From contig CAJQUW010004746.1 of assembly GCA_907163375.1 (NCBI GenBank), forward strand, positions 558,001-622,000: a stretch of 64,000 nt of DNA, written 5' to 3'. Shown here piece after piece: positions 14,095 to 27,119 of the stretch; the first letter of the stretch is position 1, and every line of letters begins with the position of its first letter. The position numbers and the translations under genes were made by a program. The notes below the pieces were generated by a model. The model searched no databases. It was not told the origin of the DNA and saw only the letters and a program-made list of their open reading frames with translations. This DNA comes from Prostheceraeus crozeri (Eukaryota; Platyhelminthes; Polycladida; Euryleptidae).

Positions 14095-14818
14095 TAGTCC
14101 GGCGGCAGCCAGAACGAGTTTCTGCAGGGAACGAGACCAAAAATGAGACTTTCGCACAGTGATGTCCACCCTATGCCTACTACGAATCTGCACGTCTGCC
14201 GAGTTCTACCTGATTCCTCTTCTTGTCAGACACGATCAAGGAAATTCACATGTTAATCCAATGAGACGCAGATTGGAGTTTTTGATTGGAGACATACATA
14301 GAAATGAAATGTTCTATGTTTTCACTTATTACGGCAAAAAATGCTAAGTCTAGAGCCATAATGTTTGTCCTCTGCTCATTTCCTATTGTATGCATGTTTT
14401 ATTGTCGTGTTTCTGATCGGAAAATTGTATGCATGAACATGGCTAAATGTGGGTTGAATTGCTCAAAATGCTTGTGTTTTTCCGGCATTAGAAGGCTTAC
14501 CAAATCTGAATGTGTTAAACTTCGTAGACAGGGGTGCATCAACATGATAGGAAATGACCTGAAAGCACTCCATGTTAAAAATTGACTCTTGGCTTGGTGC
14601 TTTTTGCATAATCAGAGAAAACATAGAAAAATTTTTTTTGCCAAAAAAGCGTCAATTTGCGTCCCATTGGATTTTTTTGATCGTGTCTGACAAGAAGAGG
14701 AATCAGGCAGAACTCGGCAGTTGCGCAGATTCGTAGTAGGCATAGGGTGCACATCATTCTGTGAAAATCTCATTTTCGGCCTCATTCCCTGCACATCGTC
14801 GTTCTGGCTGCCGGACTA
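14095..14818. mobile_element. Non-autonomous DNA transposon with long inverted repeats
   Basis: Two arms of roughly 250 bp (about 14097-14350 and 14575-14816) are imperfect reverse complements. They share GTCCGG at the tip, CAGCCAGAACG, ATGCCTACTACGAATCTGC and CTTCTTGTCAGACACGATC. A TA dinucleotide flanks each tip, which fits a TA target duplication and hence a Tc1/mariner-type parent. The centre is about 220 bp of unrelated sequence. Open frames inside it run through the arms on both strands and are not genes. The arms differ at many sites and by indels, so it is not fresh. Confidence 0.75.
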
Positions 14819-16118
14819 TAACTTAGAGTAAGAATAAGATTTTAGACTAAAGGCGTCTCTCCTGGACCAGATCAGTCTTCCTATCGACCTTGTCAAGGTT
14901 AAACGCAACTACCTTTTCTGCCAAGATTTGCCGGCGGATGGGGAAAACACTGGCTTGAAGCAGAATGATAAAGAATAGCCACCTTGCCACTTCAAATAGA
15001 GTAACATCCAATTATTGTGACATAATGCGAACAAATACCTACATGTACATGTGGTTTCGAGATGAACCAGCTTTTGTAAGGCAGGCAGTCTGTGGTGACC
15101 GGTGAGTGATGGCTGCGAGGAGGAAACCCATGGAGCACAACCTCATCAGGTGCCCAAAATGAAATGTTCGGTACTACTGATCTCTTAGAATGCTGATGGG
15201 GCCCCTCTACCCGATGTTGCGTTGTCTATGGGTAGACAGTTGTTGAGGACGAGGAGGGGATGTCGGATGAGCGCGTAACTCCTAAGACGGTTAGACCCAT
15301 GCATAGGTGTGCGCTTGGAGCAGGAATGCAGTGTGGACAATCGCCATGCATTTTGTCTGGATAACCGGTTAAGTTTCAACGAGAATCTTAAGATCTGGAA
15401 GAATTGACATGTTGTATGACAAATCGCGCATTTTGAATTACGATAAATTGCCAAATTTGTTGTACACGTATGTTCTCGAACTTCATCCATCCTCTTAACC
15501 AGTGGTTTAAATATGTAAAAGCACTCATGTTAAAATCAATCAGTTATCAAAAGAAATGTTGTCATATAGAAAACCGAAAAGTTACAGACGTAAAAACGAT
15601 GGCACTGACGTAGTGCCCGAACCGAGTTCGGGCTGGGTCCGGTTCATATACCACTGCTTCAGATGCCAGTGTTGGTGGGGTTAAAAGAATATCAAACTTT
15701 ACCATTTTTGAGACACAACCCTGCAGATGTGCATACATTAAAGTATGCACATCTGCAGAATTACCAGCCTTCCATTTTCGGAATTTTTCAATTAATTTGC
15801 TCTCTAAATCAGCGATTCATTGATCTTGCGTCTGAGTAGTTGTCTAATCGGTTAAGATTGCGAAATGCAAGTTCAACTGAGAAAAGCCAACGTCTGCTAA
15901 ATAGTTAAGTGCTTAAATCTTTCTGTCTAAATAGCAATGTCATGCATCGTTTGAAAAATGTGTAACTCATTCTTCAACGGTGTGTTTCTAAGATATGTAA
16001 CATCTTGAAGCATTCGCGACTAAGATTCATAGAATCTATTTTAAGATCAGGATTCCATCCCATCTAGCATGGCACCCTTTAGTTGACAGTAAAACAAAAA
16101 TCAGCAACCTTGATAACC
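14819..16118. other. Non-coding stretch with a perfect hairpin
   Basis: No supported gene. A GC-richer part at about 15070-15480 has an open frame on the minus strand that I do not recognise and do not call. A perfect hairpin lies at 15721-15758 and is listed separately. Confidence 0.45.
15721..15758. repeat. Perfect 16-bp-arm hairpin
   Basis: The arms CTGCAGATGTGCATAC and GTATGCACATCTGCAG are exact reverse complements separated by six bases. Nothing around it marks it as a transcription terminator or a known RNA. It may be the relic of a very short inverted-repeat element. Confidence 0.85.
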
Positions 16119-16280
16119 GGCGCTGTGGCCTTGTGGTAGAGTGTTCGCTCTGCGTCCGGGAGACCTTGGTTCAAACCTTGGTCGGGTCAAAATTAGAGTG
16201 GGATAAATGACAACTCGGCCACATGGAAGAAAGGCTCCGTGCCTAATGTGCTTCCGAGTATAAATAAGGTTCATTTTCAT
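16119..16280 (+). mobile_element. tRNA-derived SINE
   Basis: The head reads like a tRNA: GTGGCCTTGTGGTAGAGTG as A box and GGTTCAAACCTTGG as B box, at tRNA spacing and ending GTCGGGTC. A non-tRNA body of about 90 bp follows (ACTCGGCCACATGG, CCGTGCCTAATGTGC, then AT-rich ATAAATAAGG). A tRNA-like head joined to an unrelated body is the SINE layout. I see no clear target duplication. Confidence 0.65.
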
Positions 16281-19200
16281 TTTGATCAATTCTTTAGATA
16301 TAAGGAAATATTTTAATCACCAAGATTTGATGTTTCAACAGTGTCTTTCACTTTCTTGCCGAGATTCCTTTCAACTCATCGACAAGTGCTATCGGCAGTT
16401 GTAGCCGAGGAAACACTGATTGATCAAATTGAATTCTAGTTGACCGTGACCTCCTTTTTCTGATGACAAAGCCAACCGATCTCAAATATGTATAGCAATA
16501 ATGGTCACCCAAAGATGAGGACCTCACGATAAACATCAATTTCCGATTGAAATTATAATCTCAAGAATATCCAATAAATGTTATTCGTGTATCGCGACGC
16601 ATCAAAATGCTTCTCATCTTCAAAATGCATTCAACAATGTGTGATTAAGTCATATATTTTTTAACAATATATGACACAGCTACTCAAGCACAATATTACT
16701 TTTTCGTGTCACGTTTTATTCAGAGAGCAAATAAGTTTCTCTAAATCAAATTTAAATGTAATAATAACAAAACAAAAAAATGAATATTAGCATCGACTTA
16801 TCATGAAAGAAAAGCGTGCGTGCAAATAGTAGTCATAATCATGCATTTTATTTACCATTATAATAATTGCATCAATGGAAAATTGAATCCCGTATGCAAT
16901 TTAAAAGGGTCTTTCACAAAAGAAAGGACATCCATCCGAAGAAGGGAGGACTGACCACCCTGGATTTATTCGTTTTTCTTAAACAGAGCTATTAGTAGTT
17001 CTGCGAACGAAACCGAAGTCAATGTAGAGGATTGATCGTTTAAGAAACATCTAACGATTTCTAAGCAATTACGTCTCTGAGAATTTGTGACTTAAATTTT
17101 CACGACAAATACGAATTTTACTTTCAACCCATTTCGGAATCAAACTACATACTGATCATCGTTTTTTAGAACTGCAATGTCTCCAATTACTTACCAGGAG
17201 GTTTTATTGCTATGTGAACGATTAATAGTAAATTTCACTCTCATTTGTCGATTGAACTAAATTACTGAGACAGCAGCAACCAACATCATGCACCCCTTAG
17301 TGATTGATTTTAGCCGTCTATTCATTAATTCTTGATGCTTGTTGGAATATTGGGAAAAGGGGATGTCAGTGTATCACGTCGATAGACAATGGGGTTCTGT
17401 ATCAACACACGGTGACGCTGTGGCTGGTTTTCCATCATGAGATATAGTCAGTAGAAGAGCCAGTGGATTTATTGCATGCGTCGATGTGGGAGAGATTTAC
17501 GAATGACAGGCGATTAAGCTAAGGTTTCAGGATACTAGTAGGATCGAGTTCCGGTGGTTACATGAAAGATAATTCGTCCGCTGCTATCAATATGTTTTTA
17601 TATTTCACAGTGCAATATTCTGTATGAACATTGCTTCTATAATAAAGCTTATGCTTTCCAAAGAGTGCATAAACTTCAAGGAGTGCAATAAACCGTCTTT
17701 GTTATACTCCTTTATTGAAATACATTAGCACATAGAAAGTCGTTCATCCTCTGAAACAGTAAATTCTACATGGAAATCTCAAGAAATGTGTATTACCGCA
17801 TAACTTGGAGTGCATCCACCCTTAGAAGTGGATAATAGTACACAAGAATGGAAGTTTGATTTCTTGCTTATATATATGTATATACAATGATGGCACATAC
17901 ATAGAAAAATATATGGTTTGTAGATTGTAGATTAGATTCGATCATAGACATTATATCACAGTCAAACTATTTGCCAAGTTGGTTGTGGAGGTTGTTAACA
18001 CCTAATTACAGGATTTTCATGAAGAGAATTTTAGTGAGATGGTGGTACTACATTATGTGAAATAGCCTACTATTCCATGGATCAATATACTATGTCTATT
18101 TGTGCCAGTCATTCACAACTATTATACAATTTTTCAACACTGGAATACGAATTAAAATTTGGTTCACAGAGTCATATTGAAAGTGATCATTGTACTGGTT
18201 GGAAGAACATCTCAAGAATTCACAGATAAAATTTTTCATTATTGAAAAATTTCTCGGTCAAGTGGTTAAGAAACCTAGTGCTTTTCTGGAATAAACACAC
18301 TGAAAGCTTTTTTACCGACAATCATTTCTCAGATAAATAGAATGTCGCTGGAACTCTTCAATTAATCATTCGAATGACTTATGTGATATAGTTTGATGAT
18401 ATTTTGGCAGCTGATATTCGAATGCATGCAGAGATTTTGAAAATTGTTCAAATGTAAAGGACAGGGGAACCCTTCAAAGTAAAATGAATACTGTAAGATT
18501 TCTTGGCCTCTGATTTCAAGCTGGACCAATGCATGCACTGTAAATCTATATTAAAAGTTGCATATGTGTCTGATTATACTCTTGATAGATTATAGGAGTG
18601 ATATTTCAAAATGATGAACGTACAGAACGTTTTAAAGGATTTCCTTCTTTGTCATCCTGTCACCGCAATCTTTCATAAATTCATTATTGCTTTTGTGTAC
18701 GTGATCCTTGGACAAGGGCCAACAATCCACATCACAAATTGGCTTGATAAATATAAATGCCAATCAGAAAACTTGGAAACCAGCTCGTACAATTTGCATT
18801 TTACCCCAACTAAGTTCCCCGGCATGTGCCATAATTTTCATGCAATTTCCATTCTAGGACTTTCTATGGTATTGTTAATTTCTATGGCATCCACCATAAT
18901 TGAACGAACTGCCTATGTTATTTGAAGCACGAGACGCAAAGCGTCGAGTGTTTTAAGTAACATTAAGACAGTGAGTTCAATTACGTGGAAGCACGATAAG
19001 CTATGCGGCATTACATTTCCTGCATGATACTGAGTTCTTGCACTAGTAGTGCTAGGAGCTGCAATGATATCTCAATACATTCAGTACATACATGTAGATT
19101 GCCAGTGCAAGAACCACTTTTTAAATGCATTGGTAAAAAAATGCAAAGAGCTGCAACATCATGCTGGAAATACCGCTGATATCTAGAATTCCATAACAAA

Positions 19201-20142
19201 TAGAGGTAGATTGTTGACAGCTATAAAATTCTGATGATCATAGATTCTGCCGATCCTGTCGTTTTTCACTTCATAGATATTTCTACAGTAGTGCTTGAAG
19301 TTGTTTAATGACACTCAAGGAGCGCAGCCGCACCCGTTTTAATACAATCGCTAATGCACCTGCACTTTTTGGAAAATGAACATGACAATTTAACATTCAA
19401 ACCGCAATTATTCCGCTTTCCCCTCCTGTGCTACAGACCTTATATGGATCTCCACCGATTCCCCTTCATCCCTAGCTGCAACCCTCCCACCTGGTCCAAT
19501 AGCAGTGACCTAGTTACAAACGATAACTCTTATCTTAGTCGGGTCATGCTCAGTCCGTGAGCCCAAAACTGGCCTGCTAAGGGTTTGAGCTTAGACAGCA
19601 TCCAAAATGCATAAGTGCTTCACTGACCTGATGCCCATTATCCGAAGAAAATCATTGGAGGTAAATTAAAATTGAATCACTGTCAGTCGCGGAGAACCAC
19701 GCTGGACAGATCATGTAATCGTATGTGATAATATTGCATTGGAACAATTGATTCTACTCTCAGTTAATGGATATCCAAGACTAAATTTTTCATGACTGGA
19801 TTACATTTGACTTCGTGTGAAACTTAGATGATTATACGGATTTACTTTTCGAATCTGCGAATATTATTTGTAATATACGAATATTGTATATTGAATTACA
19901 CCCCAGCATAGAAAGCGAATTAGTATCAGTCGATTTTGTTATACCGGCATTTTTAAGAGCTCTGAAAAGCAAAACTGAGATTGAATGCAGATTAGAAGGC
20001 AATTATCCAAATTTGAGGAAAGCCCGAAAACGAAAGATGTTATCGACTTCTAATTTTTATTGCTTTCTCTTACGATGACACCATTTTTAAAAATGTAATT
20101 CAAAATACGGAAGTCAGTCATAATGTTTATTGCTGCAAAGCT
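16281..20142. other. Long non-coding stretch
   Basis: AT-rich sequence with no gene I can support. Short open frames at 18.6 and 19.35 kb look like chance: no family, no codon pattern, no splice context that I recognise. Confidence 0.45.
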
Positions 20143-20958
20143 CTCGCTGCCTCTTTAAGCAAGCTACGGCAGAGGAATAACAAAATGTCGGTGCAATCGC
20201 GATTGATAAGTATTCACGTCAGCAACGCGCAAGTACCAAAAAGCAACTCGGACACTACCCGAATCAAGGCTGTAGAGAGATTTGTTTCACCTACGCCTGA
20301 AAGTGTGGCATCGAGCACGAACAGTTGCTTCAAATGCTCTAAAAGATCGGATTCCGTTCTCTCATTGCGCTGACGTTTATGCATACGATTGCGCTGAGGA
20401 ACAGGCTACGTCGGACGCACGGAAAGTTCAATGGGAAAGCCTACTGCCGAGCATTTTCCAAAGTGGTGTCTCCAAAACAGATATCTCGATCAAGATCAGC
20501 TGCACCTCCCAGCTCCGCAAAAACTACTCATGCTGTCTCCTGCAAGGAAGTTCAATGTGAGAGTTTCATCAGTGCAGTGAAGTGTTGCCACTCCACTTTC
20601 GAATTGATAGTCGCTGAAGCCGTCCACATCCGCTTTGACTGTGTCTTAGTCTGATGTTTTCTTCTCTTTGTTGCTTTTTTCTTTTTGTTTGGAGAGCATG
20701 TCTTTTGCATTTCTGGTTCTTCCGTCCGGCTTTTCTTTGATATTCATTTTTTCCTGTCGAGTACTGCAAAGATTGCTTATTATCTGTTTCCCTGTCTTTT
20801 ACTGTCTAACGCACTGTGATTTGTGCAATAATGTGTTGAAGATGGTGTCCGAGGTTGCCTTTTGGTCTTTGCGCGTTTCTGACGTGAATATTTATAAATC
20901 GCGATTGTGCCGACATTTTGTCATTCCTCTGCCGTAGCTTGCTTAAAGAGGCAGCGAG
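20143..20958. mobile_element. Non-autonomous inverted-repeat element, about 816 bp
   Basis: The first and last about 116 bp are close reverse complements: CTCGCTGCCTCTTTAAGC, AAGCTACGGCAGAGGAAT, ACAAAATGTCGG, CAATCGCGAT, ATTCACGTCAG and CGGACAC occur on the left, and their complements in mirror order on the right. The about 580-bp centre has no transposase. This is the layout of a MITE-like or foldback element. I could not find a convincing target-site duplication, so the superfamily is open. Confidence 0.75.
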
Positions 20959-22904
20959 GGTTTTACTGCTTTAGCGAGGCCTTTCAGCCATTACAGGAGG
21001 CCATTTTCAGTCGCTTAGTCAGGAGCAAGCTTAGAATAAGACAACCCGCTTCTACTAATTAGGACTCACCAAGCAGGGAAACAGGTATTCATGAAAATTC
21101 AAGTGACTGAAGGAAAGCTTCGGTCATGTGCTACAATTGTGCTAAAAAGAAACGTCAGCCAATTGCTAGAACCTATAAAAATTGCTTTCGAAAAAAAGAG
21201 TGAAAAATTTTGCACGGGGATTTTTTGAGATTATCACTCTTGTATCTGTATCAATGTGAATTGGAGATCACACAGGAGTCAAAGAGTGACAATTTTAGGC
21301 ATTGGCAGGGACAACAACGGGAATTGCTGAGAAGATGAAATTATACGATACTGATTTGCACTCGTCACATGTGATCGTTTTTCAACATCTCATTTGAAAC
21401 ATTAATTCAAGATACTTGCATATATAATGGCCACAAACACACACTTCTACGTCTACAAGGAGAGATGGTTAAAATCATATAATTTTAAACAAAAATTCAT
21501 ACTTTTTAGTCTGCTGACCACAACTAACCAGACACAAACTAAATGCTCTGCCAATTTAAAGTACTACACGTAACCTTTCACATGATATAAATTATTTTGA
21601 AATTGAGCATTTTGGTAAAACCTGTTGGTACTGTATCTCTTTGTACATTTAACGAATCTTAAAATCTTTACATCAAGATGAAGCTGAATGATAGCTCACA
21701 CTATCTGTCAATTTTCAGTAAATAATTTTGTCGTCTTCATATTAAAATCCTGCATCAAAAAACGTGTCACTTTCTTTCGTAGGGCCTAGTGACCACAGCT
21801 GACCACTCCAGAAAGTAAAATGTTTGTCAATATAATCTATGGAACATAAGGTTTCATATGGTATATCGTTTATTAAAATTGAACCACGACTTCCAAACGA
21901 AAATTACATTTGAAAATAGGTTAACTTTTTTGTGCAATTATTTATGAAACGGTCTGTACATTGTCCCCTCTGCTTGCCTGTACAGCGAAACGACAGCGAT
22001 TATAGTGGAAAAACTCAATATTCCTGACCCAATTCGATTTAGAGTGAAAGATGAGAAGCCTCTGATTTGAGACAAAATCTGTGCCTCTACCTTTGGACAC
22101 TGAATTCTCAAGCTGAGATTGCTTGAACCCCCACTTAGAAATCTGAGCTTTGTCCACTACTGACAGACACATAGTTGTTGCAATTCAGCAGCACTCGAAA
22201 AGTGTCTTGTTTCTTCAATTTAACATAATTACATTATCTTTCCCTCTCGCACTTTGAAGACTTACTTTCAAAGGTATTTGGTAAACATTTAATTGAATTT
22301 TCGTCCCTGCAGTTCGCTTCATGCATGGTTTTAGAGATTTTTAGACAATAACATGTATATAATCGATTTTGGGCCGCGGCAAAATTGGTGGTGAGAATCA
22401 TTGCACCAAACCCTTCCTTATACACTGAATTGTCACATTACATTCCCTGTATTCTTAGCATGCTACGATATGCCTTGAGCGTTTGAAAATCTTGAATGAG
22501 GATGTGAATTCGATTTCTGATATTCACAATTATCTTTTTGCTTTTCTGCTTTTATATATATATATATATACTACTGAAAGAGATATTTTCAATAGCGTAA
22601 TTTTTCATTATTTCAATATCTGGTACGTTGATTTGTAGCCCAGACTTTTGCCAGTGAGGTGGTTCAGCATTATCCATTTTTCTAACTTCAATAATGGAAA
22701 CATTAAGCAGAAGTCACCTGGTTGATTTCAGTTTGTAGAAAATTGGCTTGCCCTGCCACTGAAAACATTCGTTCAATACACAAACTCGGTAGGTAGTTCT
22801 TTATCAGTGCTGTGAGTCTTGAAGGATAAGAAAAAGGAAAATTCACAACAGGAAATGAAAAAGTGGAACCGCAAAGGTCATCATGGCGGTGTTATTGTTA
22901 TATT
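20959..22904. other. Non-coding stretch with a TA microsatellite
   Basis: No supported gene. A (TA)n run lies at about 22554-22570. The rest is AT-rich with short random frames. Confidence 0.4.
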
Positions 22905-24420
22905 CTAAAGCAGAAATGATGTATTGAGGCAGAAGCAAACCGGAAAATAAGTAAAAGCCCAATCTTCCAAGATTAAATATTGTATTTGGTACATGTTGTT
23001 ACATGTACTGGGTAAATCCAATTTATTCCACAACATTTCTGTCTTTTCAACTTTGGGTCTCAGATTCCGTGAAAATTTGCATATATACTCATTTTTCACG
23101 CTGAACACGAAAATCTTAGCGGCGACCACACCAAATAAAAACTTTCCATAGAAATCTAGCACTTTTAAAATGCCATTTTCTTCTACATCTAGGTCAGAGG
23201 ACAATGATCTCGGTCAGATAGATGTCGAACAGGAAACTCTTCGGCTTCTGCATTTGGGTTGCTGATGAGACTTGGAACTTAGGATGCATGCTTGCATGTG
23301 TAAAACGAAGTAACCAAAATGTGATGTATTGCATATAACATCCTTTGACCGTGACCCGCCTTGTCCTCTGACCGAGATCTTCAATTTCAACGTTGTCCTC
23401 TGACCGAGATTTTTAAGGTCTCGGTCAGAGGACAAATTGATGTCGAACAGGAAACTCTTCGGCTTCAGCATTTGGGTTCATGGGACTGGGAACTTAGGGC
23501 GAATACTTGAATGCGTAGGACGAAGTTATCTAAATGTAATTGCATACATTATAATGTCCTTTGACCGAGACCCTTGTATTCTGACCGAGATCTTCAATTT
23601 TAACGTTGTCCTCTGACCGAGATTTTTTAGGGTCTCGGTCAGAGGACATTCTCGTGGTTTTTGGAGATTTTGAGAGGGTTAATTATTATAAATGAAAAAT
23701 TTCTTTTGCATAGATGTTAAGGGCATGGATCCCTCCTATTCTGTGAAATTTCATCGATTCCTGACAAAATTTCTGGTTTCAGCATCTATATGAAATTTTT
23801 GGGAATATTCAAATTCTCTGGTCGAAAAAACGGATAAAAATATTTTTAAATCAATATTGCTCACTTGTAACGTCACCAAACTGAATTTTCTTTACGGATT
23901 TATAAACTAGCACACTAGAGGATTCGTTTGGTGCAAAACGTTTGATGGAAAAATCAATATTCTTCGAGAAAAGGTACCTCGGTTAGAGGACAAAAACGTG
24001 TCGGTCAAAGAACATTTTTTCCATTGGACAATGGAAACCCAGTGAAAATTCAATGATTAATATTAAGTACAATATTTAAAATTAGACTGTCTTAAAGAGC
24101 TGATCTTCTTCTTTCAGATGATATAAATATTAGTGGGTGTATATGAATGTAGCTGATCGAAAATCCGTGTTGAAGTGAGAATACTGTAACTTTGGACATG
24201 CTTTTTTGGTCTCTTTTCAGCAAAAAACGGCAACTTGTGAAGAAGGTCTTGGCTTTGTGACTTTTAAAAACCATACCATAATAGATGAGATCCTGACGGT
24301 TCGATTAAAAAAAGTATTGAAATCGGCTCAGAAATATGGATTTTACAAATCAAAGACACATTTTCGTCAAATGTTGTGGATTAAATTGGATTTACCCTAC
24401 TATGCTATTATAGACTGATG
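22905..24420. repeat. Palindromic repeat cluster with inverted flanks
   Basis: The word TCGGTCAGAGGACA and close variants occur about ten times in both orientations between 23190 and 24010. A block of about 215 bp is duplicated in tandem: GATGTCGAACAGGAAACTC occurs near 23220 and again near 23435. Each block ends in a palindrome formed by TGTCCTCTGACCGAGA and its complement. Flanking parts are also inverted copies: about 22990-23060 on the minus strand matches about 24340-24405 on the plus strand, sharing ATGTTGTGGA and AAATTGGATTTACCC. The whole looks like a complex foldback element. No transposase is visible. Confidence 0.65.
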
Positions 24421-26650
24421 AGAATTATTCATAATATTCTTCCCTGATTAGTTTCGTGATGGAATATATCAATGAAATATTGGAGATTACCCTCACATAT
24501 TTTCCTGTGTTATTAAACGTAGGATTTAATTGTTGCAGTTGTACCTGTGTGCAAGTCTGAAACATCGCACCAAAATGTACGAATCGTAAATTAGAGCTCA
24601 AATCTGTAATTTATAACGACAAATTAATTGTCGCGATCTTCTACTAGAGACACTCAAAGACATGTGATTATCGAGTTTTAGAATGTTTTAAGTTCATCGC
24701 TATTTAACATTATGCATCTCAGATAAATTTACTAGAGAAGAGGTGATGCGTCAAGCAAATAATGAACTATTTTCCTTCACAGAAATTCTGTCGAGTTACA
24801 TATTGTGATAATTACCGTCAAAATTTTACCTTCGTCATTTTGTATGCAGCATCACTAATTGCCTGTTTTTGATGCTTACCAGTAACCATTAAAAGCGAGT
24901 TAGAAGAAAATTCGTAATTCATTAGTAGAATTGATGTCATATCTGCACAAATTAAGGCATGTCACGATCAACGTCCTTTCAGAAAAGGAACTTGCATTGC
25001 TCGTTATGCTGCCTACAGCTTCTCATTTCAAGCGACTTTCTCGAATGCTAATTACAGGATTTCAACGTTGGAGTTGAGAATTGAATAGAGCAATGCAAAT
25101 TGATCTAATGTTTCGTACTCATAAGCTTGCGACTCTGTCAGTTTGTCACATAAAGCACTTTGCACCGAAAAATATATTTCAGAGAAATTTAGCGGCAGCG
25201 TAGTGAGATAACGACAAATAGCATGCATCATTGACTGTTGTGAAAATGCGATTAGAGTTGTGACTATCATATCATCTTCTGCCTCACTTAGTGGATTCGA
25301 TGAGCGCAAGTACAAAGAAAATCAAAATGTGTACATGTGTGAACGAAAGACAGAAAGCAATGAAGCAAATTGAGAAACACAAAGTGACACGAAATTCGCA
25401 CGCGTTTGATCTTTTTTAACATGCGCATGATTTTTCTATAATCGGTGCAACCCTTAACTGATTTTTCATTTGCGCCTGTTCATCTGTTATCTGTGTGCCA
25501 ACTTTGGTAAGACTCATCCGTGTACCGAAAGCGCTCTTAATCGATCGCCCCGTAATCGATCTTAACGACTTAGGGATGATACTATCCTTCAGATGTCGGC
25601 GAATCTAAATTATGTTATCGTTGGTGACTTCTACATAATGAGACCAGTGGTACCTCTTCAGCTTCGAACTCTGACCTTCAGCACTTTCGTGCTGATTGCG
25701 CGACCTTGAATCAACTAATCTAATGCCACCACTGCTGGTGTCATTCCTACAGGTGAGATATGACGTTACAAGAGCCATTCCCATCAAAGTATTTGAAAAT
25801 TTCATGTTAACGCCACGTTGTACATTTCACTGGCTCAAAGCAAGAGCATCGCATCTGACATTGACCGGTAGAGTCATCGGAAAACAAATGGATTTTGAGC
25901 TCTTGTTCTTATATTAATAAATCATGAACTAAGTTAAGCTGGTCTTATACTGTGTGTGTACCGATTAATCGGGCGATTATTGACACGCTGGAGCGGTGGT
26001 GCACAACTTGATTTTGTTGAGGGCCCATTTTTTGTATAAAAAGCTTGGCGACAATTTTTCACGTCTTATTTATACATCTACCTTACAATGCAATGGTCGC
26101 ATCTCTTAACTTAAGTATAATATGACATAAACAATATTGCATTCAGTTGCTCGCAATATTTGTATAATTATACATTCCCATTGCCAACACTGTTTCTATA
26201 TATAAAGAATTTGCCTCACAATGGAGGTTTTCAAAATTCGCAAGCGACACAAACATCAGAGAAAGTTGTGTAATAGTGTTAAAGTTGTTGATAGTGTATG
26301 GTGTTAATTGCACATACACATTCCATGAAAATGACATGACCGTCTGATGAATTACTACATGAAGTACTTCATTGCATGAATAAGTCTGCAATATGTACCT
26401 CCTATACCAGCAGAAAAAAATCAAAGGGTGGGAAGTGTTGCACTTCTTCCGAGCTGCACAAGTATGCACAACTCTGTTATTGCCCGCGAGCACCATTCAT
26501 CGCCACAGTTACGAGAAATAAGAAGCAATACACAAGGACATGGAATTAGGCGATCATGACTAAATCGTTGTGTAAGACTTCAACAGCCATGGTCACAGCG
26601 ATCTAATAAAGCTCGGTAATCTGGAAGCTGGGATATCATATTTCCTGAAG
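24421..26650. other. Non-coding stretch with one weak exon candidate
   Basis: Mostly AT-rich non-coding sequence. A possible exon at 25052-25278 is listed separately. A tRNA-like B-box word (AGAGTTCGAAGC, minus strand, about 25660) hints at a SINE scrap, but I do not call it. Confidence 0.35.
25052..25278 (-). CDS. Possible terminal coding exon, unknown
   Basis: On the minus strand a stretch of about 75 codons is open and ends in TAA. It is preceded by a pyrimidine-containing tract and an AG (GTGAGGCAG then AAGATGATATG), a possible 3' splice site. The composition is protein-like: acidic and hydrophobic residues alternate, for example DKLTESQAYEYETLDQFALL. I recognise no family, and the frame could be chance. 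No partner exon was identified. Confidence 0.25.
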
Positions 26651-26671
26651 TACAATTAATTACTGTTATGT

Positions 26672-27094
26672 TATGTCCGTTTCTTCCCTTTTGTATGTAT
26701 AATGGTATTGGGATATCTTTGTGAAGATTGTGGAAGACCTTCATGTCCTCTGGATTTCTATGTTTTTCGGTATGTCTAGCCAGGGACATCAGCATATGTG
26801 AATATGTTCATATTTGAATATCAGATGCTATCTTGTGTATCACTGCTCAAGGGAAGCCTGATATTTCAGTTAGACCTAATATGCGGTCTTCGCAACTACG
26901 AGTTTTTCTAAAATCCATCATGGCAGCGGAGATGGGATTTCAATAAGTTGGCTCACACAAATTACAATTTGTAAATACGTACAAAAGACATACGGAGGCA
27001 CATAGAAATCATGAGAACATGAAGGTCTTCCACAATCTTCACAAAGATATCCCAATGCCCATGATACATATAGAAGGTGGAAACGGACATAAAA
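26672..27094. repeat. Inverted repeat, arms of about 113 bp
   Basis: 26672-26784 and 26983-27094 are imperfect reverse complements sharing GGGATATCTTTGTGAAGATT, GTGGAAGACCTTCATGT and ATTTCTATG on the left and their complements on the right. About 200 bp of unrelated sequence lies between. It could be a foldback element or an inverted duplication. I see no target duplication. Confidence 0.7.
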
Positions 27095-27119
27095 CAATAC
27101 CCACATTAGCATTACACTC

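Noticed and set aside
14159-14794. Short frames with similar peptides on opposite strands
   Set aside because: They are readings of the two inverted arms of one non-autonomous element.
15600-15650. GC-rich GTGCCCGAACC...GGGTCCGG patch, similar in style to 30620-30685
   Set aside because: Could be scraps of one repeat family, but the shared words are too short to support a call.
18611-18925. 104-codon frame with hydrophobic stretches
   Set aside because: No family, no splice or promoter context, and AT-rich composition like its surroundings; most likely chance.
26143-26496. 117-codon minus-strand frame
   Set aside because: No recognisable motif and composition typical of random AT-rich DNA.
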